Source: Sphingobacterium siyangense (lineage in GTDB: Bacteria; Bacteroidota; Bacteroidia; Sphingobacteriales; Sphingobacteriaceae). Taken from it: 64,000 nucleotides of DNA. Positions 26,253 to 34,446 of this stretch are shown here, in pieces (the first letter of the stretch is position 1; each line of letters begins with the position of its first letter). Location: positions 1 through 64,000 of the forward strand of contig NZ_VLKR01000010.1 of the NCBI RefSeq assembly GCF_007830445.1. Reading direction: 5' to 3'. Under the pieces are notes generated by a model, which worked only from the letters and a program-made list of their open reading frames with translations, did no database searches and was not told the origin of the DNA. The position numbers and the translations under genes were made by a program.

Positions 26253-28091
26253 TGTTAGTTCTTCTTCAAGGTCAACTTCAACACGCAGATTTTCGACAAT
26301 ATGCTTTTGTCGATCTGGTGTGTTTTTGCCCATGTAATATTCTAATAACTGTTGAATTTTATTGTCTTTGGACAAGATAACCGGGTCAAGACGGATATCT
26401 TTTCCGATAAATAATCCAAATTCGGAAGGTGATATCTCACCCAAACCTTTGAATCGGGTAATTTCAGGTTTAGCGCCTAATTTTGCGATTGCTTTTTGTC
26501 GTTCTTCATCGGAATAGCAATAGATCGTTTCCTTTTTGTTGCGGACACGGAAAAGTGGTGTCTGTAAGATGGAAACGTGGCCAGCTTTGACAAGGTCTGG
26601 GAAAAACTGCAAGAAAAATGTCAATAGCAACAGGCGGATGTGCATGCCGTCGACATCGGCATCGGTAGCGATTACGATATTGTTGTAGCGTAACCCGTCG
26701 AGACCGTCTTCAATATTAAGTGCATGTTGTAAGAGGTTAAATTCCTCGTTTTCATAAACAATCTTTTTGGACATACCGTAGGAGTTTAACGGTTTTCCTT
26801 TCAGACTGAAAACAGCTTGAGTCTGCACATCCCGCGATTTGGTAATAGAACCAGATGCCGAATCTCCTTCAGTGATAAACAAAGTTGTTTCTTGGTTACG
26901 TTCATTTTTATCGCTGAAGTGCACTTTACAGTCACGTAGTTTACGATTGTGCAAAGAGGCTTTCTTCGCTCTTTCGTTGGCGAGTTTTTTGATCCCGGCG
27001 ATATCCTTACGTTCACGTTCAGACTGTAGAATACGTTTTTGAAGAGCATCTGCCGTAGCCGGATTTTTATGTAGGTAATCATCCAATGCTTTTTTGACAA
27101 AGTCATTGATAAATCCTCTTACAGTAGGACCTTCCGGGCCTACACTTTGAGATCCTAGCTTTGTTTTCGTCTGTGATTCAAAAACAGGTTCCTGGACTTT
27201 GATCGCGATGGCGCCGATGATTGATGAACGAATATCCGATGCGTCAAATTCTTTTTTGTAGAACTCTCGGATTGTTTTGACAAGCGCTTCACGGAAGGCA
27301 GCCTGGTGTGTTCCACCCTGTGTGGTGTGCTGACCGTTGACAAAAGAATAATATTCTTCTCCATATTGCTGGCCGTGAGTCATCGCGATTTCAATATCAT
27401 CCCCCCGTAAGTGGATAATTGGATAGCGCATGGACTCGGCATCAATATTTCGTTCCAGTAGATCTTTTAGTCCGTGCTCAGAAATAAACTTTTGCCCATT
27501 AAAGTTGATCGTAAGACCTGAGTTTAGAAAAACATAGTTCCAGATCATATTCTCTACAAATTCGGGACGGTATTTGTAGTTTCTGAAAATAGAATCGTCT
27601 GGATAGAATGTTACAGATGTACCATTCCGTTGCGTCGTATCTTTTTGTTCATCATTGACTAATTCCCCTTTAGAGAATTGGGCAATGCGTGTTATATTTT
27701 GACGGTATGACTGGACGGTAAACTGACTGGACAAAGCATTTACGGCTTTTGTACCGACACCATTTAAACCGACGGACTTTTGGAAAGCCTTACTATCATA
27801 TTTACCACCCGTATTGATTTTAGAAACAACATCAACCACAGAACCAATTGGGATACCACGTCCATAATCGCGTACGGAAACTTTATTTTCGTTTACCGTG
27901 ATATCAATAGTTTTACCGGCACCCATAACAAACTCATCAATTGAGTTGTCAACGACCTCTTTCAATAAAACATAGATACCATCATCATAGGCCGAACCGT
28001 CCCCCAACTTTCCAATGTACATTCCCGGACGGAGGCGGATATGCTCTTTCCAATCCAGGGACCTAATGCTGTCTTCGTTATATGTACTCAT
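26238..28091 (-). CDS. parE: DNA topoisomerase IV subunit B
   Basis: A 617-residue type IIA topoisomerase ATPase subunit. The GHKL ATP-binding motifs are [24 protein letters not shown] and [14 protein letters not shown]. The TOPRIM domain begins [17 protein letters not shown] (near residue 407) and carries the metal-binding [10 protein letters not shown]. Together with ParC it decatenates daughter chromosomes. It is classed as ParE rather than GyrB from its short length and the [10 protein letters not shown] region; parC is not in the window. A TACTTTTG box lies at 28115-28122 on the minus strand. Confidence 0.9.
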   Translation of the reverse strand: MSTYNEDSIRSLDWKEHIRLRPGMYIGKLGDGSAYDDGIYVLLKEVVDNSIDEFVMGAGKTIDITVNENKVSVRDYGRGIPIGSVVDVVSKINTGGKYDSKAFQKSVGLNGVGTKAVNALSSQFTVQSYRQNITRIAQFSKGELVNDEQKDTTQRNGTSVTFYPDDSIFRNYKYRPEFVENMIWNYVFLNSGLTINFNGQKFISEHGLKDLLERNIDAESMRYPIIHLRGDDIEIAMTHGQQYGEEYYSFVNGQHTTQGGTHQAAFREALVKTIREFYKKEFDASDIRSSIIGAIAIKVQEPVFESQTKTKLGSQSVGPEGPTVRGFINDFVKKALDDYLHKNPATADALQKRILQSERERKDIAGIKKLANERAKKASLHNRKLRDCKVHFSDKNERNQETTLFITEGDSASGSITKSRDVQTQAVFSLKGKPLNSYGMSKKIVYENEEFNLLQHALNIEDGLDGLRYNNIVIATDADVDGMHIRLLLLTFFLQFFPDLVKAGHVSILQTPLFRVRNKKETIYCYSDEERQKAIAKLGAKPEITRFKGLGEISPSEFGLFIGKDIRLDPVILSKDNKIQQLLEYYMGKNTPDRQKHIVENLRVEVDLEEELTKKAG

Positions 28092-28114
28092 AAATTAATG
28101 TAGAACTTAGCTAA

Positions 28115-28122
28115 CAAAAGTA
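28115..28122 (-). promoter_or_regulatory. -7 box TACTTTTG for parE
   Basis: Perfect TAnnTTTG match on the minus strand, 23 bases before the parE ATG. Confidence 0.4.
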
Positions 28123-28258
28123 AAAAAAATAAACTACGATAAGTAGTTTAAAAGGCTAAATTTTTTAGATATCGCTAGTTTGCGTACTGCTGGAGAAAAT
28201 TGCCGGTTTGCGGGGAAATGTTTACATTTAGTGTAAGTAATTGTAAAGAGAATAATTT

Positions 28259-29413
28259 ATGGGATTATTTGATAAAATCAGGAATGAGTTTGTCGATATT
28301 ATCGAATGGGTCGATAATAGCACAGATACGATTGTGTGGAAGTTTCCACGATATCAGAATGAAATAAAAATGGGGGCACAGTTGACTGTGCGAGAAGGGC
28401 AGGCTGCGGTATTTTTGAATGAAGGCGTGGTTGCGGACGTCTTTCAGCCTGGTCGTTACGAACTGACGACCCAAAATATGCCGACCATGACAACCCTCAG
28501 AGGTTGGAAATATGGGTTCAATAGTCCATTCAAAGCCGATGTTTATTTTGTCAACCTTCGACAATTTGTCAATCAGAAATGGGGAACTAAAAATCCGATT
28601 ATGTTGCGGGATCCTGAATTTGGTCCCATTCGACTTCGGGCTTTCGGTAATTTCTCTTTTCAGGTGAAGGACGTTACTGTTTTTATGAAACAGCTTGTTG
28701 CGACGACGCCTGTATTTACAGTTGAGGATATCACAGAGCAGCTTCGAAACATTGCGGTATCGCGGGGGATGGATGCTATTGCTGAGTCGAAGATACCGGC
28801 CTTGGATCTTGCATCCAACTATGATGAAGTTTCGGCCTTGATACAGCAAAAAATTGGGGTTGATTTTGATGAGTTGGGTTTGAGCTTAACGAAGTTCTTA
28901 ATTGAAAATATTTCATTCCCAGAAGAAGTCGAGAAAGCCCTTGATAAGCGAAGCAGTATGGGGGTCGTTGGTAATCTGGGGGCCTATGCCCAATTCCAAG
29001 CCGCAAATTCAATGGAGAAAGCTGCTGAGAATCCCAGTAGTGGAGGGATTGTAGGTGCTGGATTTGGTGCTGGGTTGGGAGCAGGAATGGTTGGTCAAAT
29101 GGGTAATGTATTTCAGCAAAACAGTTTTGATGGGAATAATCCTACTGGTACGGGATCAGCTGCTGCGGCTTCATCTGCAGGGGCCGTTGGACCTCCTCCA
29201 TTGCCCAAAGCGGTCGCTTATTACCTGGCCATTAAAGGTAAACAGGAAGGGCCATTTGATCCGGAACAGCTGCGCGGTCTGATAAAAGACGGGACGATGA
29301 CACTTGCCACCTTGGTTTGGAAAGAGGGCCTTGAAAACTGGATTGAGGCTGAAAAGGTAGGCGAATTAAAGGACTTGTTCTCGCAGAATCCGCCACCTAT
29401 ACCAGGAATTTAG
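28259..29413 (+). CDS. SPFH-domain protein (YdjI-like) with C-terminal GYF_2 domain
   Basis: A 384-residue protein. The N-terminal 230 residues follow the YdjI/virion-core-like SPFH (band-7) pattern: MGLFDKIRNEFVDIIEW, LTVREGQAAVFLNEG, FQPGRYELTTQNMP, and ISFPEEVEKALDKRSSMGVVG. A flexible Gly/Ala/Pro region (about 255-315) leads to a GYF_2 domain (about 320-375, AYYLAIKGKQEGPFDPEQLRGLI and LVWKEGLENW), which in other proteins binds proline-rich peptides. There is no membrane helix; SPFH proteins scaffold at membranes. B. subtilis YdjI ends in a zinc ribbon instead. The gene is followed after 23 bases by a zinc-ribbon membrane protein, probably cotranscribed. Confidence 0.85.
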   Translation: MGLFDKIRNEFVDIIEWVDNSTDTIVWKFPRYQNEIKMGAQLTVREGQAAVFLNEGVVADVFQPGRYELTTQNMPTMTTLRGWKYGFNSPFKADVYFVNLRQFVNQKWGTKNPIMLRDPEFGPIRLRAFGNFSFQVKDVTVFMKQLVATTPVFTVEDITEQLRNIAVSRGMDAIAESKIPALDLASNYDEVSALIQQKIGVDFDELGLSLTKFLIENISFPEEVEKALDKRSSMGVVGNLGAYAQFQAANSMEKAAENPSSGGIVGAGFGAGLGAGMVGQMGNVFQQNSFDGNNPTGTGSAAAASSAGAVGPPPLPKAVAYYLAIKGKQEGPFDPEQLRGLIKDGTMTLATLVWKEGLENWIEAEKVGELKDLFSQNPPPIPGI

Positions 29414-29436
29414 GATAAAACGCACGACCGAGTTTT

Positions 29437-30546
29437 ATGAGTTTTGAAGAAAAAACCTCCGAAATAGAGCAGGGGTTAAAATGCCAGGGCTGTGGTGCTA
29501 TCTTGACTTATCAGCCTGGTACTTCCTATTTAGAATGTTCTTATTGTGGAACTAGAAATGAAATAGCGGACCCGATAGCGGAAAATGGCCATATTGAATC
29601 AACAGATTATAAAGTCTTTGGACAAGCAATGGAAGGGGTCGCTGATGAGCGCTATAGCTATTTGGCTGAAGTTGTGCATTGTAGTAACTGTGGCGCAAAC
29701 TCGCGTTTGAATCCTCATGTTACGGCAGATTTATGTGCTTTTTGTGCTTCACCTTTGGTAATTGACCATCAGCAAAAGCGTATTGTGAAGCCACATGGTC
29801 TTGTTCCCTTTTCCGTTGATTACAAAAATGCTTTTGGGCTATTGACACAATGGGCCGGTAAGATATGGTTCGCTCCGAATGACTTTAAGCGAATTTTTAA
29901 TTCAAGAAATGATCGTTTAAAAGGAGTGTATATACCATTTTGGTCCTATGATGCAGATGTACATTCTGATTACGTCGGGTCACGTGGAGAGTATTATTAT
30001 TTGACGCGTACAAGACGCAATTCGGATGGTGAGACGGAAGAATACGAAGAAAGACGAACAAATTGGTATCCAGCTTCAGGTAGTATCTATAGTCAATTTA
30101 AGGATATTGTCATTTCGGGATCAACATCTCTTCCCGAAAAGTTCTCTGATAAAATCGGACCTTGGAATTTGGGCTATCTAAAACCTTTCAATGAGCAATA
30201 TTTAAGTGGCTTTATCGCTGAAACTTTTAGTGTGGATCATGTAAAAGCGGCGGAAACTGCCCGGGCTATTATGGATCGGGAAATCGAACGTCAGGTTGAG
30301 GATGACATCGGTGGTGATACACAGGATATTGATTCTATTGATAGCGATTTTAAATCCATTAAATTGAAGTATATTCTTTTACCTGTATGGTTATCTGCAT
30401 ATCAGTATAAAGGAAAGAGTTATCAGATCATGGTCAATGCATTTAACGGTAAAGTTTATGGACAACGACCTTATAGCTTTTGGAAAATCGCTTTTTTAGT
30501 ATTGGCGATCATTATTGTTTTATATCTCTTGAGTTTTATGGGATAA
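29437..30546 (+). CDS. Tandem zinc-ribbon protein with C-terminal membrane helix (YdjG-like)
   Basis: A 369-residue protein. It has two CxxC-x(14)-CxxC zinc ribbons: Cys16/19/34/37 (LKCQGCG, LECSYCG) and Cys82/85/100/103 (VHCSNCG, LCAFCAS). A soluble region with the motifs GVYIPFWSYDADVHSDYVG and ILLPVWLSAYQYKGKSYQIMVN follows, and one transmembrane helix (IAFLVLAIIIVLYLLSF) lies at the very C-terminus. B. subtilis YdjG and related proteins have the same elements and act with YdjI and PspA in envelope-stress complexes; the same role here is an inference from the tandem gene order. Confidence 0.8.
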   Translation: MSFEEKTSEIEQGLKCQGCGAILTYQPGTSYLECSYCGTRNEIADPIAENGHIESTDYKVFGQAMEGVADERYSYLAEVVHCSNCGANSRLNPHVTADLCAFCASPLVIDHQQKRIVKPHGLVPFSVDYKNAFGLLTQWAGKIWFAPNDFKRIFNSRNDRLKGVYIPFWSYDADVHSDYVGSRGEYYYLTRTRRNSDGETEEYEERRTNWYPASGSIYSQFKDIVISGSTSLPEKFSDKIGPWNLGYLKPFNEQYLSGFIAETFSVDHVKAAETARAIMDREIERQVEDDIGGDTQDIDSIDSDFKSIKLKYILLPVWLSAYQYKGKSYQIMVNAFNGKVYGQRPYSFWKIAFLVLAIIIVLYLLSFMG

Positions 30547-30557
30547 CAAAAAAGGTT

Positions 30558-30608
30558 GCAAAAAAAAAGCGCTGTTCTCTTTTATTGAGAAAAGCGCTTT
30601 TTTTTTGC
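30558..30608. terminator. Bidirectional terminator with A9/T9 flanks
   Basis: Inverted repeat with an AGCGCT core, an inner TTCTC/GAGAA stem, and runs of nine A and nine T on the two sides, between convergent genes. Confidence 0.8.
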
Positions 30609-30620
30609 TAATCGTCTTGA

Positions 30621-31616
30621 CTATTTGTTTAGTGAAAGTAGGAATCCGATCGTGAAATTGGCATCCCAATCAAATACGAAGGTGTCGCAATTGGTTGCAT
30701 CTTTAATTGCTTTATAGATGTTGACACCGCTCTTTGTTTTTACTTTATCTGTTTTGTAAGATGCTGGATCGTTCAAAACCGTAAAACGCTCTTCACCTTG
30801 GCGTGTCTGTGATGCTAGTTCAAAAGGAACCCCGCCTATAATAAAACAAACCTCTCTTTTATTTGAAGGAATTTTCTCGCCTAATTTTTTTACTTCTGTA
30901 TAGACAGCGTCATCTTTAAGGTCTTTTTCATAATATTTTGCACCGGGTGCTTCTACCGATTTTGTGTCACCGTCAATCCAGGAAATTTTGGTGTTACCGG
31001 AGCCAATGTCAACAACAAATGAATTATCTTCGTAAGCTTTCGGTAGGACAGATTTTAACGCTAATTTTCCTTCTTGCTCCGCTGTAACCAAGTTGACCAC
31101 AAAGCCCATTTTTCTTAGTTCAGCACTGATAACTGAAGTTTTAGGTTCTTTTTGAGCTCCGGAGCTAATGACGAAATGTATGTTTTTGGATTTGACGCCT
31201 TTGTCGAGCATCATGCCTATATAATCTTTTAATCCTTTACGGATGTCTTCCGTATTTGCCAATCCTTCGTAGGCAAATGACTTTCCAAAGTCTTTGGAAA
31301 TGATCTCCCAGCGATTTTCTTTGTCCATATTGACGACAAAGGAATTGAAACCCGAAGCGCCCACTTCAACGACACCCTTGTATTCGCCGTCGACTGGTTT
31401 TTCGGGTTGATAGTTGAATGAACGAGTCGTTTCTGAGCCTGATGAAGGTGCGGCCGCATGACCATTATTGCTTGTTGAATCTGTTGTTTGGACTGTCGAA
31501 TTAGCATCAAATTTGCCCGATTGAATGGCCCAATAACCGATTGCGAGAATAGGTAAGGCGATGATAATTGCTTTGATTGGCCATCTTAATCTTGCCCATG
31601 TTGATTTTTCTTCCAT
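30621..31616 (-). CDS. Membrane-anchored actin-like ATPase-fold (Ppx/GppA-like) protein
   Basis: A 331-residue protein with one N-terminal transmembrane helix (about residues 14-31) and a Ser/Thr-rich linker. The remainder resembles an ASKHA-fold domain of the Ppx/GppA type. Seen are a first phosphate-type loop VVEVGASGFNSFVV (82-95), a TAEQEGKLAL segment (178-187) where Ppx has an SGxEEAxL motif, a second loop FVVDIGSGNTKISW (200-213), and CFIIGGVPFE (257-266). The Asp of the first loop is replaced by Glu, so nucleotide or polyphosphate turnover is uncertain. It is the last of three minus-strand genes (33517 to 30621), probably an operon. Confidence 0.68.
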   Translation of the reverse strand: MEEKSTWARLRWPIKAIIIALPILAIGYWAIQSGKFDANSTVQTTDSTSNNGHAAAPSSGSETTRSFNYQPEKPVDGEYKGVVEVGASGFNSFVVNMDKENRWEIISKDFGKSFAYEGLANTEDIRKGLKDYIGMMLDKGVKSKNIHFVISSGAQKEPKTSVISAELRKMGFVVNLVTAEQEGKLALKSVLPKAYEDNSFVVDIGSGNTKISWIDGDTKSVEAPGAKYYEKDLKDDAVYTEVKKLGEKIPSNKREVCFIIGGVPFELASQTRQGEERFTVLNDPASYKTDKVKTKSGVNIYKAIKDATNCDTFVFDWDANFTIGFLLSLNK

Positions 31617-31650
31617 AATGTTCGTATAATAAGTTTGATTTTAGTTAATA

Positions 31651-32760
31651 TTAATCGAGTAATGTAAATCCTTTATCTACTTTTTCTTCGGGTTTGAGTT
31701 CATAGCTGGCATCGGCCATTTGCGTTACGTTTAATACATTTAGATTACGTTCGTCAACTTTGCGGATAAACTCTTCCAGTTCACCTTGAGTAGGCGTGCC
31801 ACCCACGGTGATGTTGTTGTTTTGATCCAAGAAATCAAGATTCGATCGGATAGAGGCAATATTTTGACTGATGGCACCTGTTGCTGCATTCATGGCCTCT
31901 TGAAATGCCCAACCATCTTTGATATTGAACACATCGGCTAGGCCATCGGTGGCATTTTTCATCTTTTGAGTGGCTTCTAGCTTCTTGGAAATAATGGAAA
32001 TGCTGCTATCCAAGGTGCTGACATAGATACGCGCTGCGCTTTCATTATCTTTTAGGACTTCCAATACTTTTGCAAATTGATTGGCATATTGGACATAACT
32101 GCGCGCATTTTGCTCTTCAGATTCACCTTCTTTTCCCAATAGAAATGCTTTGGTACGTGTTTCTTTGGCATCTCTTGCATAAGCATTTGCCTTCTCTGCA
32201 TTATTTTTGCTCGTTTCCTCCTTTGATTTCTCGTCGAGATTAGCCGCTTCAGCGGTGAAACGTTTCGCATAGGTGTACTTCTCTTCGGCTGTTTTTTGAG
32301 CAGTTTCACCGCTTTGAATCATGTCGATGCGGACACCGTCTACATTGCTGATTTTTTCCTTCACGCGTTTCAGGGTGTCTTTTGCATCTCTTGATAACAG
32401 TTGTAAGGTTTCGATAGGGTTATTTCTAATGATGGATTTTTCACCTTTAAAAAGTAGGACGGTTCCCAATCGGTGCAATAGTGCAATGATCTTTGGGGCT
32501 AGCAATAATAAGGTAATCAGGATTATACTGAATATCACAAAAAGTATACTTTTTCCGGCATATTCCAGCATAATCGGTAAGTACTTGAAAAAAGCAAAGG
32601 CTCCACCAAGTAAAAGTGCCCAAAAGAAGATCGACGAAGCTGTCTTCTTCGCTTCTGGTGATTTTAATTGTGCAGGCAGATGATCGCCCAGTACTTGAAA
32701 TATCGGAAGTTGCGTTTTTATCTCAGCGGGAATATTAACATACTGATCTTTTCTTTCCAT
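31651..32760 (-). CDS. Membrane protein with long coiled coil, unknown function
   Basis: A 369-residue protein. Two transmembrane helices lie at about residues 43-62 and 70-97. A long Lys/Glu/Ala-rich helical region follows (about 110-275), which begins IIRNNPIETLQLLSRDAKDTLKRVKEKI and is somewhat like PspA-type coiled coils, though not clearly homologous. The C-terminus is short and soluble. No enzyme motif is seen. It sits 34 bases before the actin-like gene and 10 bases after the coiled-coil gene, so all three are probably one transcript. Confidence 0.7.
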   Translation of the reverse strand: MERKDQYVNIPAEIKTQLPIFQVLGDHLPAQLKSPEAKKTASSIFFWALLLGGAFAFFKYLPIMLEYAGKSILFVIFSIILITLLLLAPKIIALLHRLGTVLLFKGEKSIIRNNPIETLQLLSRDAKDTLKRVKEKISNVDGVRIDMIQSGETAQKTAEEKYTYAKRFTAEAANLDEKSKEETSKNNAEKANAYARDAKETRTKAFLLGKEGESEEQNARSYVQYANQFAKVLEVLKDNESAARIYVSTLDSSISIISKKLEATQKMKNATDGLADVFNIKDGWAFQEAMNAATGAISQNIASIRSNLDFLDQNNNITVGGTPTQGELEEFIRKVDERNLNVLNVTQMADASYELKPEEKVDKGFTLLD

Positions 32761-32770
32761 TGATTTATTT

Positions 32771-33517
32771 TTATGTTATTGATTGATTAATCATATGCAA
32801 TGCAGTGTTGATTTCGGTGACCACTTCATCAACGGCCGCGTTGCCGATGTTTATTTTTTGTTCGATATCTTTAATTCTTGGTTCGTACTTTTCATTAATT
32901 TGACCCAAAGCGAGTTGTTTTTTCTGTAGGTCATCTTGCAATTTGGCGATATTATCCGTTATTGTTTTGATTTCAGTGTTCAGATTTGCAATCTCCATGG
33001 TTCGGTCTTGTTCAGTCTTTTTCTTTTCAGCCTGTTTTTGTTCCGATTCTTTGGCAATGGTTTCTTTCAGTTTATTAGCATAATTTGTGCCAGTTGCTAC
33101 CAGTTTATCCTTGGTTAACGACCTGTCTACAAATTTCAGTGAAGTATAGGCTGCTTTTAATGTGTTTTCCTCTACTTTTCCCATTGCGGCAGCAGCATTC
33201 CATACTTCGAAAAAATCTACACCCTGTTCGTTGAGTTTTTCAAGAATGGCATAGACCTTTAATTTCATTTCTTTGAGGTCGGTTGTTCCGTCATTGGCTG
33301 TTATAGGGATTGGGGGCGGTGTTTTTCCAGTTGGAGCCTGGACCGTCGGCGATGAATATGCCGGTGGTACCTGCGGTCTTTCAGGAGCGGCATTAGTGGT
33401 CGGAGCCGGTGGGGCTTGTGCCGGCGGAGTTTGCTGCGGCTGATCGTCCTCAAAAATTAATTTCTTCAGACTGTTTAATATACTGGATCCTCTTTTAGTA
33501 TCGTCGTTGCTCATCAT
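32771..33517 (-). CDS. Proline-rich coiled-coil protein, unknown function
   Basis: A 248-residue soluble protein in three parts. Residues 1-25 are charged. Residues 28-73 are proline-rich (PQQTPPAQAPPAP, GKTPPPIPI). Residues 80-130 form a small helical domain (LKVYAILEKLNEQGVDFFEVWNAAAAMG), and residues 145-235 are a coiled coil. No family is recognised. Proline-rich tracts of this kind are typical ligands of GYF domains, and the SPFH protein encoded 4 kb away ends in a GYF_2 domain; a direct contact is inference. It is the first gene of the minus-strand trio. Confidence 0.7.
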   Translation of the reverse strand: MMSNDDTKRGSSILNSLKKLIFEDDQPQQTPPAQAPPAPTTNAAPERPQVPPAYSSPTVQAPTGKTPPPIPITANDGTTDLKEMKLKVYAILEKLNEQGVDFFEVWNAAAAMGKVEENTLKAAYTSLKFVDRSLTKDKLVATGTNYANKLKETIAKESEQKQAEKKKTEQDRTMEIANLNTEIKTITDNIAKLQDDLQKKQLALGQINEKYEPRIKDIEQKINIGNAAVDEVVTEINTALHMINQSIT

Positions 33518-33690
33518 GTCATAGTTGATTATATCTGTACTAAAATAATAAAAATTAATATTCTCTTCTAATGAATTGCGTTATGGAACACCTGAAATGG
33601 ACATGGGGTGGAGGAGCTTGGATAAAAGCGATGAAATGCAAATTAGGGAGAGTGAATCGGCTGCTATGGCGCTTTATGTTTGGGGTAAAA

Positions 33691-33725
33691 ACAAAGATTC
33701 CCAATTGTTGATTGGGAATCTTTGT
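33691..33725 (-). terminator. Terminator of the cupin gene
   Basis: Perfect 15-bp inverted repeat with a 5-base loop, placed 28 bases after the cupin stop codon. The region from here to 33517 (about 170 bases) shows nothing else. Confidence 0.65.
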
Positions 33726-33752
33726 TTGGGCGGTAACGGTCTTGTGGGACTA

Positions 33753-34250
33753 TTATCTGCCAAAATCATCTTGTACGCGAACAATATCGTCTTCATCAGA
33801 AGGATTGTTGGCATCTGTGTGCTGCCAGATCTCGGCTAAAATACCGAAGCCATCCAATCCAATTAAACGGTGACGTTGCCCTTGACGCAATCTAATCGTT
33901 TCGCCTTCTTTCAATGTTGAAACAACCGATTCTTCATCTGTGTCAGAAACCATAACGCCTACGTTACCTTGGATAACACGCCAGATTTCGGCACGACGGT
34001 GGTGATATTGCCATGAAAGTCTTTTCTCTGGTGCAACAATTAAAATTTTTGGACTTAATTTCCCTGAGATTCTTAATTCTTGTACATCCATTCCGCCGAA
34101 GTACTCATCGGCAAATTCTTGTGCTTGGGATTCGTCGATAACGAAAAATCCTCCCCAAGGGCGTGCAGCATCTGATTTATCAATACGAAAACCTTTGGAT
34201 GTCAGCATTTCCTGTACTTTTTCAAACAATGCGATTTTATCTATAGCCAT
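33753..34250 (-). CDS. Cupin-domain protein, type II phosphomannose isomerase-like
   Basis: A 165-residue protein with a single cupin barrel of the sugar-phosphate isomerase type. The N-terminal RPWGGFFVID matches the start of such cupins. Metal ligands are expected in LSWQYHHRRAEIWRVIQG and in RLRQGQRHRLIG. Homologues are often annotated as mannose-6-phosphate isomerase or phosphoheptose isomerase, but the activity of this short form has not, to my knowledge, been settled. It is a single gene with its own terminator at 33691-33725. Confidence 0.8.
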   Translation of the reverse strand: MAIDKIALFEKVQEMLTSKGFRIDKSDAARPWGGFFVIDESQAQEFADEYFGGMDVQELRISGKLSPKILIVAPEKRLSWQYHHRRAEIWRVIQGNVGVMVSDTDEESVVSTLKEGETIRLRQGQRHRLIGLDGFGILAEIWQHTDANNPSDEDDIVRVQDDFGR

Positions 34251-34417
34251 ATTAAAAATTCTAAAAATTTGTTATTCGTTAATTCAGTTGCTAAATATAA
34301 AAAAAATCCATTAATATTTTAAGTTAACCGTTTTAGCTTTATCTAAATACGTTATAATGGAGCTGTTTTGGATATCCCTAGCTATAATATGTCGCGTGAA
34401 GTTAAAAATGAAATTGC

Positions 34418-34425
34418 TAATTTTG
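34418..34425 (+). promoter_or_regulatory. -7 box TAATTTTG for the helicase gene
   Basis: Perfect TAnnTTTG match, 21 bases before the ATG at 34447. No good -33 element. Confidence 0.4.
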
Positions 34426-34446
34426 TGATCAATCTAATTTCAGGAT

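Noticed and set aside
33576..33839. 87-codon plus-strand frame between the coiled-coil and cupin genes
   Set aside because: It runs through the cupin terminator hairpin and into the cupin coding sequence in antisense and shows no protein-like pattern.
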